Positions 12,529 to 21,277 of a DNA stretch of 29,822 nt are shown piece after piece. The DNA comes from a virus: positions 1 through 29,822 of IMG/VR virus record IMGVR_UViG_3300031227_000274; one strand, written 5' to 3'. The notes under the pieces are model-generated. The model did not search any database and had not been told where the DNA came from. It saw only the letters and a list, made by a program, of their open reading frames with translations. The first letter of the stretch is position 1, and every line of letters starts with the position of its first letter. A program made the translations under genes and the position numbers.

Positions 12529-13068
12529 ATGACAAAGCGTAAAGCCAGATCAGACAGTAAGTTGCACGGGTTGCCGCCTGAGCAATCGGAGCAATTGCAA
12601 GATTGGTTGCTCGCGGGTATGTCGTATCGCGTCGTACTAAAGTTGCTTGCGAAAGAGTACGGCGTCAAAACGTCGCTCTCGTCGCTGTCGACTTATTATC
12701 ACGACGTTGTACCGTTCGCCGTAATCGAGAAGCGGCGCCGCGCTGTTGCAATGGCGAATAGTATTGCGGTTGACGCCAAAGCGGCGCCAGGACAGATCGA
12801 GGATGCAACAATAGAGTTGCTCGCGCAAAAGGCGTTCGAGCTCGCTATCGCGCCGAACGTTGACCCAAAGGCCGTAAAGCAATTGTTCTCGTTAGTACTC
12901 AAGGCGCGCGACCAGGCGAACGACGAGAAAGCGCTTGACCTGAAACTGCGACAGTACGAGGACAAGCTAAACGCGATCGCCGAGCTCGCCAGTACTGGCA
13001 AGAAGCGCAAAGGCGGCATTTCGCAAGCGACTATTGAAGAGATCGAACGTAAAGCGAACCTATTATAA
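12529..13068 (+). CDS. Small terminase subunit, Mu gp27-like (DUF3486)
   Basis: A 179-residue protein in the gp27 position, overlapping the large terminase by one base (TAATG). The N-terminal part (KLHGLPPEQSEQLQDWLLAG, then YRVVLKLLAKEYGVKTSLSS) is the HTH expected of a small terminase, and a long helical region follows, as in DUF3486. It would recognise phage DNA for headful packaging. No good ribosome site is visible; the start is preceded by the stem-loop. Confidence 0.8.
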   Translation: MTKRKARSDSKLHGLPPEQSEQLQDWLLAGMSYRVVLKLLAKEYGVKTSLSSLSTYYHDVVPFAVIEKRRRAVAMANSIAVDAKAAPGQIEDATIELLAQKAFELAIAPNVDPKAVKQLFSLVLKARDQANDEKALDLKLRQYEDKLNAIAELASTGKKRKGGISQATIEEIERKANLL

Positions 13069-14501
13069 TGAAGACTGTACGCGCACAGAATAAGCCAGCG
13101 GATCTCGAAACGCTTATGCTCGGGTACCAATCTCGCTGGATACTCGACCGCACTCGTTTGAAGATCGCCGAAAAGGCGCGTCAAATCGGTTGGACATGGG
13201 CAACTGCTTATGCCCTTGTTCGTCGCAAATCCCGCAACGACGCCACACTCGACGCATGGGTCAGTAGTCGCGACGAGCTACAGGCGCGGCTATTCCTCAA
13301 AGATTGCAAGAGCTTTGCAGACATGTTGCATATAGGCGCCAAGGATCTCGGCGAGTGTGTCTTTACAGAGGGCGACAAAGTCTATAGCGCCTACGTATTG
13401 CGATTCGATAACGGGTTGCGTATCCATTCCATGAGTAGTAATCCCGACGCGCAAGCGGGCAAGCGTGGCGACAGAGTTCTCGACGAGTTTGCTTTGCATC
13501 CCGACCCGCGCACGCTGTATTCGATCGCGTACCCCGGCATTACGTGGGGCGGCCAACTGGAAATGTTCAGCACGCACAGGGGATCTGATAACTACTTTAA
13601 TACGCTTATACAAGAGATCAAGGGCGACAACCCCAAAGGGTTTAGCTTGCACACTGTCACGCTACAGGACGCGCTCGACGACGGTTTTCTTTTCAAGTTG
13701 CAACAGAAGTTGCCCAAAGACGACGAGCGGCAAGACATGGTCGAGGCGGACTACTTTGACTTTACCCGTTCGCAATGCGCCGACGAGGATACGTTTAATC
13801 AAGAGTATATGTGCAAGCCGTCCGACGACGCGACGGCGTTTCTTGGATACGATGAAATAGGCAAGTGTTATTTCGACGTCGACGAGGCGAAAGTCGAGTG
13901 CGACTGGTCGTTGCAAAAGTTGTCGCGCGTCAACAACCCTCTCTATTTCGGGCTTGATATGGGACGGAAAAACGATCTATCCGACCTGTACGTTTTCGAG
14001 CACGTCGGCGGCGTGCTAGTAGAGCGAGCACACGAGTCGTTGCAGAATAGGACTTTTCGCGAACAGAAATCGACCTTTTGGCCCTACTTTGAATTGCCGC
14101 AAATGCGCCGAGGACAGATTGACAATACCGGGCTCGGTATGCAGTTCGCAGAAGAGGCGCAAGAGCGGTTCGGCTCGTTCAAGGTCGAGGCGGTTACGTT
14201 TACCAATCAGGCAAAGAGCGACCTTGCATACGGGTTACGAACACGAATCGAGGATGTACGGATAAGGTTCAAGCGTACGCCTAAAGTCGAGTCGGCGTTA
14301 CGGGCTATCAAAAAAGAGACAACGTCGACCGGCGCGATACGGTTTGCCGCCGATCGCGGGCCGGGCGGTCATGCTGACGAGTTTTGGTCAATGGCGATGA
14401 CTGTTGGCGCGGCGGCTGGTAAAGACGGCGGCACAGACTTTGAACCAATTACACAACGCGGCCGAGTCGCTAACCGGCGTACTAGCGGGGGTATAATGTG
14501 A
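13068..14501 (+). CDS. Large terminase subunit, Mu gp28-like
   Basis: A 477-residue packaging motor. The Walker A-like motif is the Mu form AEKARQIGWTWATA (about residues 34-47), Walker B is DRVLDEF near 140, and coupling residues follow (MFSTHRGSDN). The C-terminal nuclease has GLDMGRKNDLSDLYVFE, IDNTGLGMQFAEEAQ and HADEFWSM, giving the acidic metal-binding residues. It cuts and pumps DNA into the prohead from the phage end into the host flank. The gene overlaps the portal gene by four bases. Confidence 0.9.
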   Translation: MKTVRAQNKPADLETLMLGYQSRWILDRTRLKIAEKARQIGWTWATAYALVRRKSRNDATLDAWVSSRDELQARLFLKDCKSFADMLHIGAKDLGECVFTEGDKVYSAYVLRFDNGLRIHSMSSNPDAQAGKRGDRVLDEFALHPDPRTLYSIAYPGITWGGQLEMFSTHRGSDNYFNTLIQEIKGDNPKGFSLHTVTLQDALDDGFLFKLQQKLPKDDERQDMVEADYFDFTRSQCADEDTFNQEYMCKPSDDATAFLGYDEIGKCYFDVDEAKVECDWSLQKLSRVNNPLYFGLDMGRKNDLSDLYVFEHVGGVLVERAHESLQNRTFREQKSTFWPYFELPQMRRGQIDNTGLGMQFAEEAQERFGSFKVEAVTFTNQAKSDLAYGLRTRIEDVRIRFKRTPKVESALRAIKKETTSTGAIRFAADRGPGGHADEFWSMAMTVGAAAGKDGGTDFEPITQRGRVANRRTSGGIM

Positions 14502-16072
14502 GTGCTTATAATGGAGTCGTTGACACAGAGCGAGTAAGACGATCGACGTTGACCCGCTTTAATCCGATCTCAACGCTAACGCCGTTGACCTTGACGCAAC
14601 AGATCAACAGTTTCTACGCGGGCAACATCGGCCCGGCCGCGCGGACATGGGAAGCAATCAGGCGCCGCGACGACATACACGCGAGCGTTGTTACAAAGCG
14701 GTATAAGAGCATTTCTCGGTACGGTTGGGAAATCGTCGCCGTTGACGACAGTCCCGAGGCCGAGGCCGACAAGAAAGCGCTCGAATACTTCTATAACAAC
14801 TTGCAAGCGACGAGCGCTATCAACCGTAACGAGCTCGGCGGCGTGCGATTGCTTATACAACAGATGATGGACGCAACCGGCAAAGGGCTCGCCAGTCACG
14901 AAATGATTATGCGCCCGAGCGTTGCCGGGTTGACCGCGCTCTTTTCTTTTGTGCCGTTATGGTTTTTTGAAAACACAACTGGCAAGCTCCGATACTTACC
15001 GACCGACAACGCGACAGCTGGCGTGCCGCTTGTAGCAGGCGAATGGCTCGTAACAGCTGGCGCCCGTCTTATGGAAGCGTCGAGCATTGCGTATATGTAC
15101 AAAGTGTTGAGCCTTAAAGACTGGGTCATATTCAACGAGCGCAACGGTATGCCCGGCTTTATAGGTCGCACTAGCGCCGCCAAAGGCACGACCGAATGGA
15201 ATAACCTTGTTGACGCCGTCAATGCTCTCTCTAACGACTTTGCCGCCGTGCTCAATATCGGCGACGGTATCGAGGTCTTGGATCTCAAGGGCGGAAACGC
15301 TACGCCATACGCGCCGCTTGTCGAGCGTATGGATCGCGCAACAACGGCGATATGGCGCGGCGCGGATCTCTCGACCATGAGTGCAACTGGCGGCGGCGAC
15401 AGTACAGGCGCGAGCATACAGGCCGACGAGAGCTCGTTACTAGAGGATGACGACGCAGAGATGATCTCGGAAACTCTAAACGAGCAAGTCGATCGCTTTG
15501 TAATTCAGTGGTACCGAGGCTCGAACGTGCCGCGCGCGTATTTCAAACTAAACAGGCCCGATCGCCGCAACATTACGCAAGATATCGCAACCGACACATT
15601 CTTGATCGAGAGCGGAGTGCCTGTCTCTGTCAACGATCTAAACGAGCGCTACGCTCGACCAACGCCCGAGGAGGGCGAGATACTTGCTAAACGAATCGTC
15701 ACCACGCCAGGGCTCGGAGTCGGCCTGCCTGCCAAATCTGCCACTCCGAGCCCGTTTTCGAATGTCAACGATACGCTACGCGACGCCGACCGAATCGTTA
15801 CCGAACGGCTCGAAAAGAACGGCGCCGCCGAGCTCGCACAGGGACAGGCCGACAAGCTCGCCGCCGTACGTGCAAGGATCAACGACGTGTTGGCGATCAC
15901 TAACGAGCGCCAGATGGTCGCCGAGGCGATCAAACTACGCGCAGAACTACCCGACCTATTGCAAGACATGTTCAAAGACGACACAACACAGAAAACCATA
16001 CAAGGCATATTGACCGCCTCGCTATTCAACGGCGCCGGTCTCGGCCTGCAGGAGAGAGAGCCAAATGTCTAA
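14498..16072 (+). CDS. Portal protein, Mu gp29-like (DUF935)
   Basis: A 524-residue protein immediately after the terminase, starting with GTG in a four-base overlap (ATGTGA). Typical DUF935 features are the N-terminal LTLTQQINSFYAGN region, RRDDIHASVVTKRYKSISRY, the middle FVPLWFFENTTGKLRYL and the WVIFNERNGMPGFIGR segment. The C-terminal region is helical. It forms the ring through which DNA enters the head. It overlaps the patatin-like gene by eight bases. Confidence 0.9.
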   Translation: MSAYNGVVDTERVRRSTLTRFNPISTLTPLTLTQQINSFYAGNIGPAARTWEAIRRRDDIHASVVTKRYKSISRYGWEIVAVDDSPEAEADKKALEYFYNNLQATSAINRNELGGVRLLIQQMMDATGKGLASHEMIMRPSVAGLTALFSFVPLWFFENTTGKLRYLPTDNATAGVPLVAGEWLVTAGARLMEASSIAYMYKVLSLKDWVIFNERNGMPGFIGRTSAAKGTTEWNNLVDAVNALSNDFAAVLNIGDGIEVLDLKGGNATPYAPLVERMDRATTAIWRGADLSTMSATGGGDSTGASIQADESSLLEDDDAEMISETLNEQVDRFVIQWYRGSNVPRAYFKLNRPDRRNITQDIATDTFLIESGVPVSVNDLNERYARPTPEEGEILAKRIVTTPGLGVGLPAKSATPSPFSNVNDTLRDADRIVTERLEKNGAAELAQGQADKLAAVRARINDVLAITNERQMVAEAIKLRAELPDLLQDMFKDDTTQKTIQGILTASLFNGAGLGLQEREPNV

Positions 16073-16880
16073 AGAGAAAAGTATTCTATTCGTACGCAGT
16101 GGCGGCGGTATGCCAGGCGTTGATATACACGTCGGGATCTGGCGCGCGTTACAGTCGCGCGGTATCGTCTCGACAGCTTGCGCCGGTACTAGCGCTGGCG
16201 CTCTCGTATCGTCGCTCGACGCGTACGGGCTCGACGCAAACCAAGCTTGGCACATTGTAAGCGGTTTGAACGATCGCGACGTATACCGCAAACGGTTCGC
16301 GTACAAGCTACGTAAGCGTGCGTCGATTATGGACGCCCGACCGGCGATCACTACCATTGCCCGCTCGTTATCTGGTCGTGAACAGCAAAAACCATTGCAA
16401 GTGAGCGTACTCAACGAGGCGACCGGCGAGTCGATCGACGTTACTCGCCCAAAGATTGCCGACATATACGCGTCGATGGCGATACAAGGCGTGTTCTTGC
16501 CGTGCAAAGGCCGGTCCGACGGCGGGCCGGTCGACTACTTGCCGTTGCCGTGCGAGGAGATATGCGCTGCATACAATGAGACTTGGTTATTACTTGCCGC
16601 GCCGAGCTGGCATTACAAGGCCGAGCGAGAGTCGGTTGTATCCCGTTTCTTAATGGCGATGAGTGCTATGATACAAGATCAAGTCGGCCGCACGCTCGAA
16701 CGTGCCGTTGCGCTACAGGCTAAAGGGTACGTCATACGGATCATACGGCCCGAGGTCGGCGCCGGGTCGAGTTGCCTGCATTTCGATCACGATCTAATCG
16801 ACCAGGCGTACGAATCAACACAGCGCCAGATAAACGAACAATTGAACGGACCCAAAAACGACAAGAAAGCCGAGGATTAG
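16065..16880 (+). CDS. Patatin-like phospholipase in the head module
   Basis: A 271-residue protein with all patatin signatures: oxyanion loop SGGGMPG (12-18), nucleophile elbow GTSAG (41-45, Ser43), the block ASMAIQGVFLP and the catalytic Asp in DGG (Asp152). No signal peptide or membrane segment is visible, so it acts in the cytoplasm or virion. Patatins hydrolyse acyl esters of phospholipids. Its start overlaps the portal gene by eight bases and the protease follows four bases after its stop, so it is co-expressed with capsid genes. It may be packaged in the virion for entry, or may damage membranes late in infection. Both are inference. The family call is strong. Confidence 0.9.
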   Translation: MSKEKSILFVRSGGGMPGVDIHVGIWRALQSRGIVSTACAGTSAGALVSSLDAYGLDANQAWHIVSGLNDRDVYRKRFAYKLRKRASIMDARPAITTIARSLSGREQQKPLQVSVLNEATGESIDVTRPKIADIYASMAIQGVFLPCKGRSDGGPVDYLPLPCEEICAAYNETWLLLAAPSWHYKAERESVVSRFLMAMSAMIQDQVGRTLERAVALQAKGYVIRIIRPEVGAGSSCLHFDHDLIDQAYESTQRQINEQLNGPKNDKKAED

Positions 16881-16884
16881 CAAA

Positions 16885-18105
16885 ATGTTAAAACACGCGA
16901 GAATGGCCTGTACGGCGTTTTTATCTCTTCTATGGGTGATGTGGGGCGAAAACATGCGGTCGCAAAAATGCAATAGTACCTCGTCAAAATGCAACGGGGT
17001 TGCAGCGCTATTGTATCCCTCGCGGCGCAAGATTTTCGCAAACGAGGGCGATTCGTCGCCTTTTGTCGCATTTTGCAATCAACTCGACGACAACAACCCG
17101 GCTCGCCTGACGATACCGTACGGCGACCATCCAGTATCGGGCGGTCGTGGCAAAGAAGTACAGCGGCTAGATATCGACTCGGCGCGAGCTCTGTGCAACG
17201 AGTTCGCCACTGTCGCTCGTAAACACTCTGGCACGTTCGGCGGGTTTCCGTTCTATAAAGGCCATCCAGACGACCCGCGTTTTCGCGATCGCGACAAGGA
17301 TCAAGGCGCATACGGTTGGATTACGAGCATTGCCGCTCTATCAAACGAGCTCGAATTGACCGTTGCGTGGTCAAATGAAGCTCTTGAGTTGATCGCTGAA
17401 AAGCGGTTTCGATTTTTCTCGCCACGTTGGGACGCTGTCCCGGCTGGTCGCGAGAATGGCGTAAAGGTCTGGTCGCCGATCAGTCTAATAAGCGCCGGAC
17501 TAACAAACAGGCCAAATATTGCAGTTCGGCCAATCAGTAACGAGGAGTTAAATGCTATGACAAGAGAAGAACTAATCGCAATGTTTGGCTTAGATGAGGC
17601 CGCGACCGACGAGGAAATACAGGCCGCGCTTAGTGCCGCCGTTGCCGCACAAGCGCGCGTTACCGAACTAGAGGCACAACTCGCCGAGTTGCAGGGTGTC
17701 TCTGAAACGGCCGCCGCTGAAATGGCAAACGAGCGCGCCGCGCGTACCGCCGCCGAGACAGCGCTTGCAACGTCAAGCTCGAATCTTGTAACCGTTACCG
17801 GCGAACGTAACGAGGCAATCGCAAACGAGGCGGTCGCCAGTGGGCGGATTACACTCGCCGAGCATGTCGCGACCGTTGTTGCGCTCTGTAATGATTATGA
17901 CAAAGGTGTCGCGGCGCTTAAGGATAAGAAGTCAGTCAAGACCGGGCCCGCAGTAAAGCCAGGCGGCGACAGGCAACTCGACGGCTCGATAGGTCACGAG
18001 ATACGAACGCTCGTCAACGAGGTTATGGCAAGCAATCCGAAAATGTCGCGTGACGCCGCATGGGCAATCGCTAAGCAGCGCAATCCGACTTTGTTTGAGG
18101 GGTAA
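16885..18105 (+). CDS. Prohead protease-scaffold, Mu gpI-like
   Basis: A 406-residue protein. The protease part occupies about residues 40-215, with motifs of the Mu I family: FPFYKGHPDDPRF, the RFFSPRWDA strand and WSPISLISAGLTNRPNI. The rest (225-380) is an Ala/Glu-rich coiled coil (AALSAAVAAQARVTELEAQL, then LAELQG), typical of a scaffold, ending in a basic tail. In Mu the protease cleaves the scaffold and itself during head maturation. The N-terminal 40 residues are Cys-containing and hydrophobic in part (ACTAFLSLLWVMW), and unusual for the family. GAGGAT lies before the ATG. Confidence 0.82.
   Translation: MLKHARMACTAFLSLLWVMWGENMRSQKCNSTSSKCNGVAALLYPSRRKIFANEGDSSPFVAFCNQLDDNNPARLTIPYGDHPVSGGRGKEVQRLDIDSARALCNEFATVARKHSGTFGGFPFYKGHPDDPRFRDRDKDQGAYGWITSIAALSNELELTVAWSNEALELIAEKRFRFFSPRWDAVPAGRENGVKVWSPISLISAGLTNRPNIAVRPISNEELNAMTREELIAMFGLDEAATDEEIQAALSAAVAAQARVTELEAQLAELQGVSETAAAEMANERAARTAAETALATSSSNLVTVTGERNEAIANEAVASGRITLAEHVATVVALCNDYDKGVAALKDKKSVKTGPAVKPGGDRQLDGSIGHEIRTLVNEVMASNPKMSRDAAWAIAKQRNPTLFEG
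17557..18105 (+). CDS. Nested scaffold from an internal start (Mu gpZ-like)
   Basis: An in-frame ATG at 17557 (residue 225 of the protease) is preceded nine bases upstream by a strong ribosome site, GAGGAG. It would give a 182-residue protein starting MTREELIAMFGLDEAATDEE, exactly the scaffold coiled-coil part. In Mu, gpZ is made from an internal start in gene I in the same way. The site is seen in the sequence; its use is inferred. Confidence 0.7.
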   Translation: MTREELIAMFGLDEAATDEEIQAALSAAVAAQARVTELEAQLAELQGVSETAAAEMANERAARTAAETALATSSSNLVTVTGERNEAIANEAVASGRITLAEHVATVVALCNDYDKGVAALKDKKSVKTGPAVKPGGDRQLDGSIGHEIRTLVNEVMASNPKMSRDAAWAIAKQRNPTLFEG

Positions 18106-18183
18106 TCGACAGCACGCGGCGAGAGAGAGAAAACGCTAAAGGTCATAAAACGTAATTAGCAAACAGATAACGGAGGTTCAACA

Positions 18184-18645
18184 GTGAACAGAATAAAGCG
18201 AATCATTCGCGCTTTGCGCGGTATACGGTCATTTAGCAATATCGGCGAAGGCACGTTCGAGGGCGGTCTTATCTCAAAATTGAGCGACGCCGCGATAACA
18301 GCGAGATACACTCTCGGCAAGTTTGGGTCGGACGTTGATCATTTTGCGCTATGTGGCGCAAACGACTTGCCGCTCGGCGTCATTACCGACGAGCCCGCCG
18401 CCGCCGAGATCGAAACAAACTTGACCTTACTCGGGAGTTCTGGCGATCGCACATTGCTCGTCGTCGCGAGCGAGGCGATTACATACGGACAACTCGTCTA
18501 TACCGCCGCTGACGGCAAAGTACAAAACGAGCCCGCTGTTGCTGGCACTTATTATCTTGTTGGTCGCGCGCTTATGAGTGCGTCTGGCGATGGTATAGAG
18601 TTCGAGATCGAGCCCGCATTCCCTATTGGCTTTGTAGTGCCGTAA
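18184..18645 (+). CDS. Capsid decoration protein (DUF2190-like)
   Basis: A 153-residue protein between scaffold and capsid, the usual place of a head-stabilising protein. GTG start at 18184 after ACGGAGG. After a basic leader (MNRIKRIIRALRG), the body is beta-rich with Gly turns: PLGVITDEPAAAEIE, then ASEAITYGQLVYTAADGKV and GTYYLVGRALMSASGDGI. This is the pattern of DUF2190/decoration proteins that bind the outside of HK97-type capsids. Confidence 0.65.
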   Translation: MNRIKRIIRALRGIRSFSNIGEGTFEGGLISKLSDAAITARYTLGKFGSDVDHFALCGANDLPLGVITDEPAAAEIETNLTLLGSSGDRTLLVVASEAITYGQLVYTAADGKVQNEPAVAGTYYLVGRALMSASGDGIEFEIEPAFPIGFVVP

Positions 18646-18717
18646 TAGAGACAACGCGACATAGCAGAGAGCTAGAGAGACACTCAAACGAATAAGCTAA
18701 TAATAATGGAGAATACC

Positions 18718-19698
18718 ATGTCACAGAAAAGACAGATTATGACTAACGACGCGGATATGCCGAGCGCTTTTGCTGACGACGTCGGAGTGCCCGGTGTTGT
18801 GTCGCTCTCGAATGAGGAACGGTTTACCGCTGTAAACTTTTCGCAAGCGTTGACCGAGTACGCTATCGGCTGGACCGACCCAAACAACTTGCAAGCTGAG
18901 CTCGATATGTTGGCGCCGCCCGTGCCCACGGCTCGCCGGTTTGAGTACAAGAGCGCGACCAATAGAGAGTCGTTTTTTGTCGATACAAAGCGCGATATTC
19001 GTGCAATCGGCGGTGCGTTCCAGCGCGTCGAGTTCAAAGGCACAAGTGTTGACGCTCGCACGATCAATAAAGGGCTCACGATTACGCTCGACCGTGACGA
19101 GATGGTCGACGGCTCGCAAGAGTCCGCTGTCCGCCAGTTGCAAAACAGGCTATTGCGATCAGAGCTGTTACGTACAGTAACCTTGATCGCTGGCGCCGCC
19201 TCGAATACAGGCAAGACATGGGATTCGAGCGCAGATCCCGACACAGATATCTTGACCGATATGGTTACAGGCGCCGACGCTCGCGGTTTCCAGAGCAATC
19301 TGGTCGCTTACGGTGAAACCGCATGGAATCTGCGACTAACATCGTTCAGAGCACAGGACAAGGCCGGACAGGGCGCGAGCTCGTCTCTGACTCCACAAGA
19401 GGCCGCTGTGTTTGCTGGCGCCGATCGTGGTTTCGTGTCACGCACACGGTATCAGTCTGGCTCTGCGAACAAGACAAAGATGCTCGGTAATTACGTCTTT
19501 ATGTACTACGCCGACGCGGACATAAGCAAAGACGACCCGAGCAACGTCAAGCGTTTCATTACTCCGCCCGAGGGCGGCGGCACGTTCCGCGTGTTTGTCG
19601 ACGATAGCAAGATGAAAACCGTCGACGTCAGTGTCGAGCATTACTCGCTTATCGCGGTAACAAGCTCGCTCGGTATGAGAATGTTTACTGTTAGCTGA
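18718..19698 (+). CDS. Major capsid protein
   Basis: A 326-residue protein, the expected size and position for the capsid subunit of a Mu-like phage. The region FSQALTEYAIGWTDPNNLQA, then LDMLAPPVPTARRFEYK, and GLTITLDRDEM fit the capsid proteins of related phages. It has few Cys and no signal peptide. I chose the ATG at 18718 because GGAGA lies six to seven bases before it; an ATG at 18706 would add four residues and has no ribosome site. A stem-loop follows the gene. Confidence 0.78.
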   Translation: MSQKRQIMTNDADMPSAFADDVGVPGVVSLSNEERFTAVNFSQALTEYAIGWTDPNNLQAELDMLAPPVPTARRFEYKSATNRESFFVDTKRDIRAIGGAFQRVEFKGTSVDARTINKGLTITLDRDEMVDGSQESAVRQLQNRLLRSELLRTVTLIAGAASNTGKTWDSSADPDTDILTDMVTGADARGFQSNLVAYGETAWNLRLTSFRAQDKAGQGASSSLTPQEAAVFAGADRGFVSRTRYQSGSANKTKMLGNYVFMYYADADISKDDPSNVKRFITPPEGGGTFRVFVDDSKMKTVDVSVEHYSLIAVTSSLGMRMFTVS

Positions 19699-19710
19699 CA
19701 GTAGCAGAGC

Positions 19711-19737
19711 GCGACGCGCCGCTTGTCGGCGCGTCGC
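19711..19737 (+). terminator. Stem-loop after the capsid gene
   Basis: Perfect ten-base arms (GCGACGCGCC and GGCGCGTCGC) surround a seven-base loop. The stem is very GC-rich, but only a mixed tail (AATGTTTAGTT) follows. It is probably a terminator or partial terminator that reduces transcription beyond the capsid gene. Confidence 0.65.
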
Positions 19738-19765
19738 AATGTTTAGTTACTTGTAAGAGGTTGTT

Positions 19766-20404
19766 ATGTTGAAGAAAGTTTCGTTTTCGAGCTTGTTGGT
19801 TGTGCTGGCGGTTGCCGGTCTTATTGCCGTATTGACGGGCGTTTTTGGCGCGGAGGAGGCTAGGGCCGATTTCCTAATACGTCAGACGTCGAGCAACGAT
19901 ACCACGTCCGTTGGGTCGCAGATCGTTACAAACACGTTGGATGTTGAGGGCGCCGCAACGTTCGATTCGACCGTTAACGCGGCCGGTGCTCTGACTGCAA
20001 GCGGTACTGTCCACGCTGTCGGCGCGGTTACTGCTGATTCCACGCTCAATGTTGCGGGCGGTGTTACCTGTAGCGGCGCGGTCTCCGCAGTCTCGCTCAC
20101 GCTCACAGGTGATTTTATTATGCCTGTTACGGTACAGACAGTCACAAACGAACAGGTCGTTACACTCTCGCCAGGCGGCAACGTCTTGCGGGCGTCTGGA
20201 CTGCCTAGCGGCAATACAAATAATTGTACATTGTCGGCCGTATCCGCTGGCGCGCCGTTCTATATTGTCAACGGGTCGGAGGAGACTAACTTGCTCGCCT
20301 TTGCACAGTCGGGTTACTGGAAAGGCGCCGCCGTCGAGCTCGCGGTTGACGAAATGGCGGTTGCGTTTAGCTCCGGTACCGGGTCCGTTCACCACGTAGA
20401 ATAA
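19766..20404 (+). CDS. Exported repetitive beta-rich protein flanked by terminators
   Basis: A 212-residue protein with a clear signal peptide: MLKK, a hydrophobic core (LLVVLAVAGLIAVLTGVFG) and likely cleavage after EEARA near residue 33. The next hundred residues are imperfect repeats of the form xxAxGALTASGTVHAVGAVT, which suggests a beta-helix or a stalk like phage fibres. The C-terminal domain (GNVLRASGLPSGNTNNC, then SGYWKGAAVELAVDEM) resembles a compact beta fold. It is isolated between hairpins at 19711-19737 and 20415-20451. A surface or periplasmic role is inferred; whether it is a virion component is unknown. Confidence 0.7.
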   Translation: MLKKVSFSSLLVVLAVAGLIAVLTGVFGAEEARADFLIRQTSSNDTTSVGSQIVTNTLDVEGAATFDSTVNAAGALTASGTVHAVGAVTADSTLNVAGGVTCSGAVSAVSLTLTGDFIMPVTVQTVTNEQVVTLSPGGNVLRASGLPSGNTNNCTLSAVSAGAPFYIVNGSEETNLLAFAQSGYWKGAAVELAVDEMAVAFSSGTGSVHHVE

Positions 20405-20414
20405 ACGGTTACAC

Positions 20415-20451
20415 AAGGCCGCGCGGCCGTGAGGGGCGCGCGGCCTTTTTT
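20415..20451 (+). terminator. Strong intrinsic terminator
   Basis: AAGGCCGCGCG (20415-20425) pairs with CGCGCGGCCTT (20437-20447) around an 11-base loop and is followed by a run of six T (20446-20451). It is the best intrinsic terminator in the window. It separates the head genes and the exported protein from the connector and tail genes. The ribosome site of the next gene (GGAGGG) starts right after it. Confidence 0.85.
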
Positions 20452-20464
20452 GGAGGGTTACGTT

Positions 20465-20905
20465 ATGGCATGGCGCGCGCTAGTTGAGGATGATATTTTG
20501 TTACTGATATCAGGGTCCGAGCTCGCCTCGTTACGTGCGGCCGCGCTACAGGCGGAACAGGTCGACCCTGTACAGCCTACGATTGACGCGACAATGGATC
20601 TCGCACGCGGTTACATAGGATCTTGCTCCGAGAACACGCTCGGCGACGCTGGCACTATTCCCGACCGCCTTATCACAACGGTCGCAATGATCGTTGTATG
20701 CGACATAGTTGTTCGCGTGCCGGGTTATTTCTTAGACGAGGATCGCCAGGACAAGCGCGACGCGGCGATCAAGGTGCTCGAACAAGTCGCGGGCTGTAAT
20801 TTTGCCATAGAAGATCCAACGACCGGAACGGACGCGGGAAACGATGTTGAAGTAGTAAGAAGTACAACGCGCAAAGCTACGCGCGAAAGCATGGGAGGTC
20901 TGTAA
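20465..20905 (+). CDS. Head-tail connector, Mu gp36-like (DUF1320-like)
   Basis: A 146-residue protein. The pattern of a helical adaptor is visible: VEDDILLLISGSELASLRAAA, then PTIDATMDLARGYIGS, then IPDRLITTVAMIVVCDIV and a C-terminal tail. It fits the DUF1320/gp36 connector family by position and pattern. The ATG at 20465 follows GGAGGG by eight bases; a longer frame from 20429 would start inside the terminator and is rejected. It would join the portal ring to the tail. Confidence 0.7.
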   Translation: MAWRALVEDDILLLISGSELASLRAAALQAEQVDPVQPTIDATMDLARGYIGSCSENTLGDAGTIPDRLITTVAMIVVCDIVVRVPGYFLDEDRQDKRDAAIKVLEQVAGCNFAIEDPTTGTDAGNDVEVVRSTTRKATRESMGGL

Positions 20906-20906
20906 A

Positions 20907-21272
20907 ATGTCAGGCAAGAAAGACAGAGATATTATTGTTAAGCGGCTCGAAACCGCCGGTTATAAAGTGAACGTGCGCGAGCTCGGTAAAAAGTGTCTGA
21001 CAAAAGGGCACGAGCCGGTCGACTGTTTTGACCTAACGCTAGTGCCTGCTTATATCATGGTACCAGGCGAGGAAAAACAGACCGTACGCACAACGCCAGC
21101 GGTCGGGATTATGGCGAGCGATAAATCGCTCAAGTTTAGAACCGATAACATCTTTGGCGACTCGCACATTTTCCGCTGTTGCCGGTTTGTTGCAGACGAG
21201 AAAAAGGCCGTTACGAAAGAGGCCGCGCCAAAGAACGCGCCAAAGCTTGAAACGGCAAAGGCCGAGGGGTAA
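20907..21272 (+). CDS. Hypothetical protein between connector genes
   Basis: A 121-residue protein starting one base after the previous stop, with GGGAGG as ribosome site. It is mixed in structure, with two Cys in FRCCRF and a Lys/Ala-rich C-terminal tail (KKAVTKEAAPKNAPKLETAK) that is probably disordered. Its place suggests a head completion or connector role. No family is recognised. Confidence 0.55.
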   Translation: MSGKKDRDIIVKRLETAGYKVNVRELGKKCLTKGHEPVDCFDLTLVPAYIMVPGEEKQTVRTTPAVGIMASDKSLKFRTDNIFGDSHIFRCCRFVADEKKAVTKEAAPKNAPKLETAKAEG

Positions 21273-21277
21273 CGAGT

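Noticed and set aside
18684-19298. 204-residue minus-strand frame opposite the capsid gene
   Set aside because: It is a shadow of the capsid gene, Ser-rich, and has no ribosome site or operon context.
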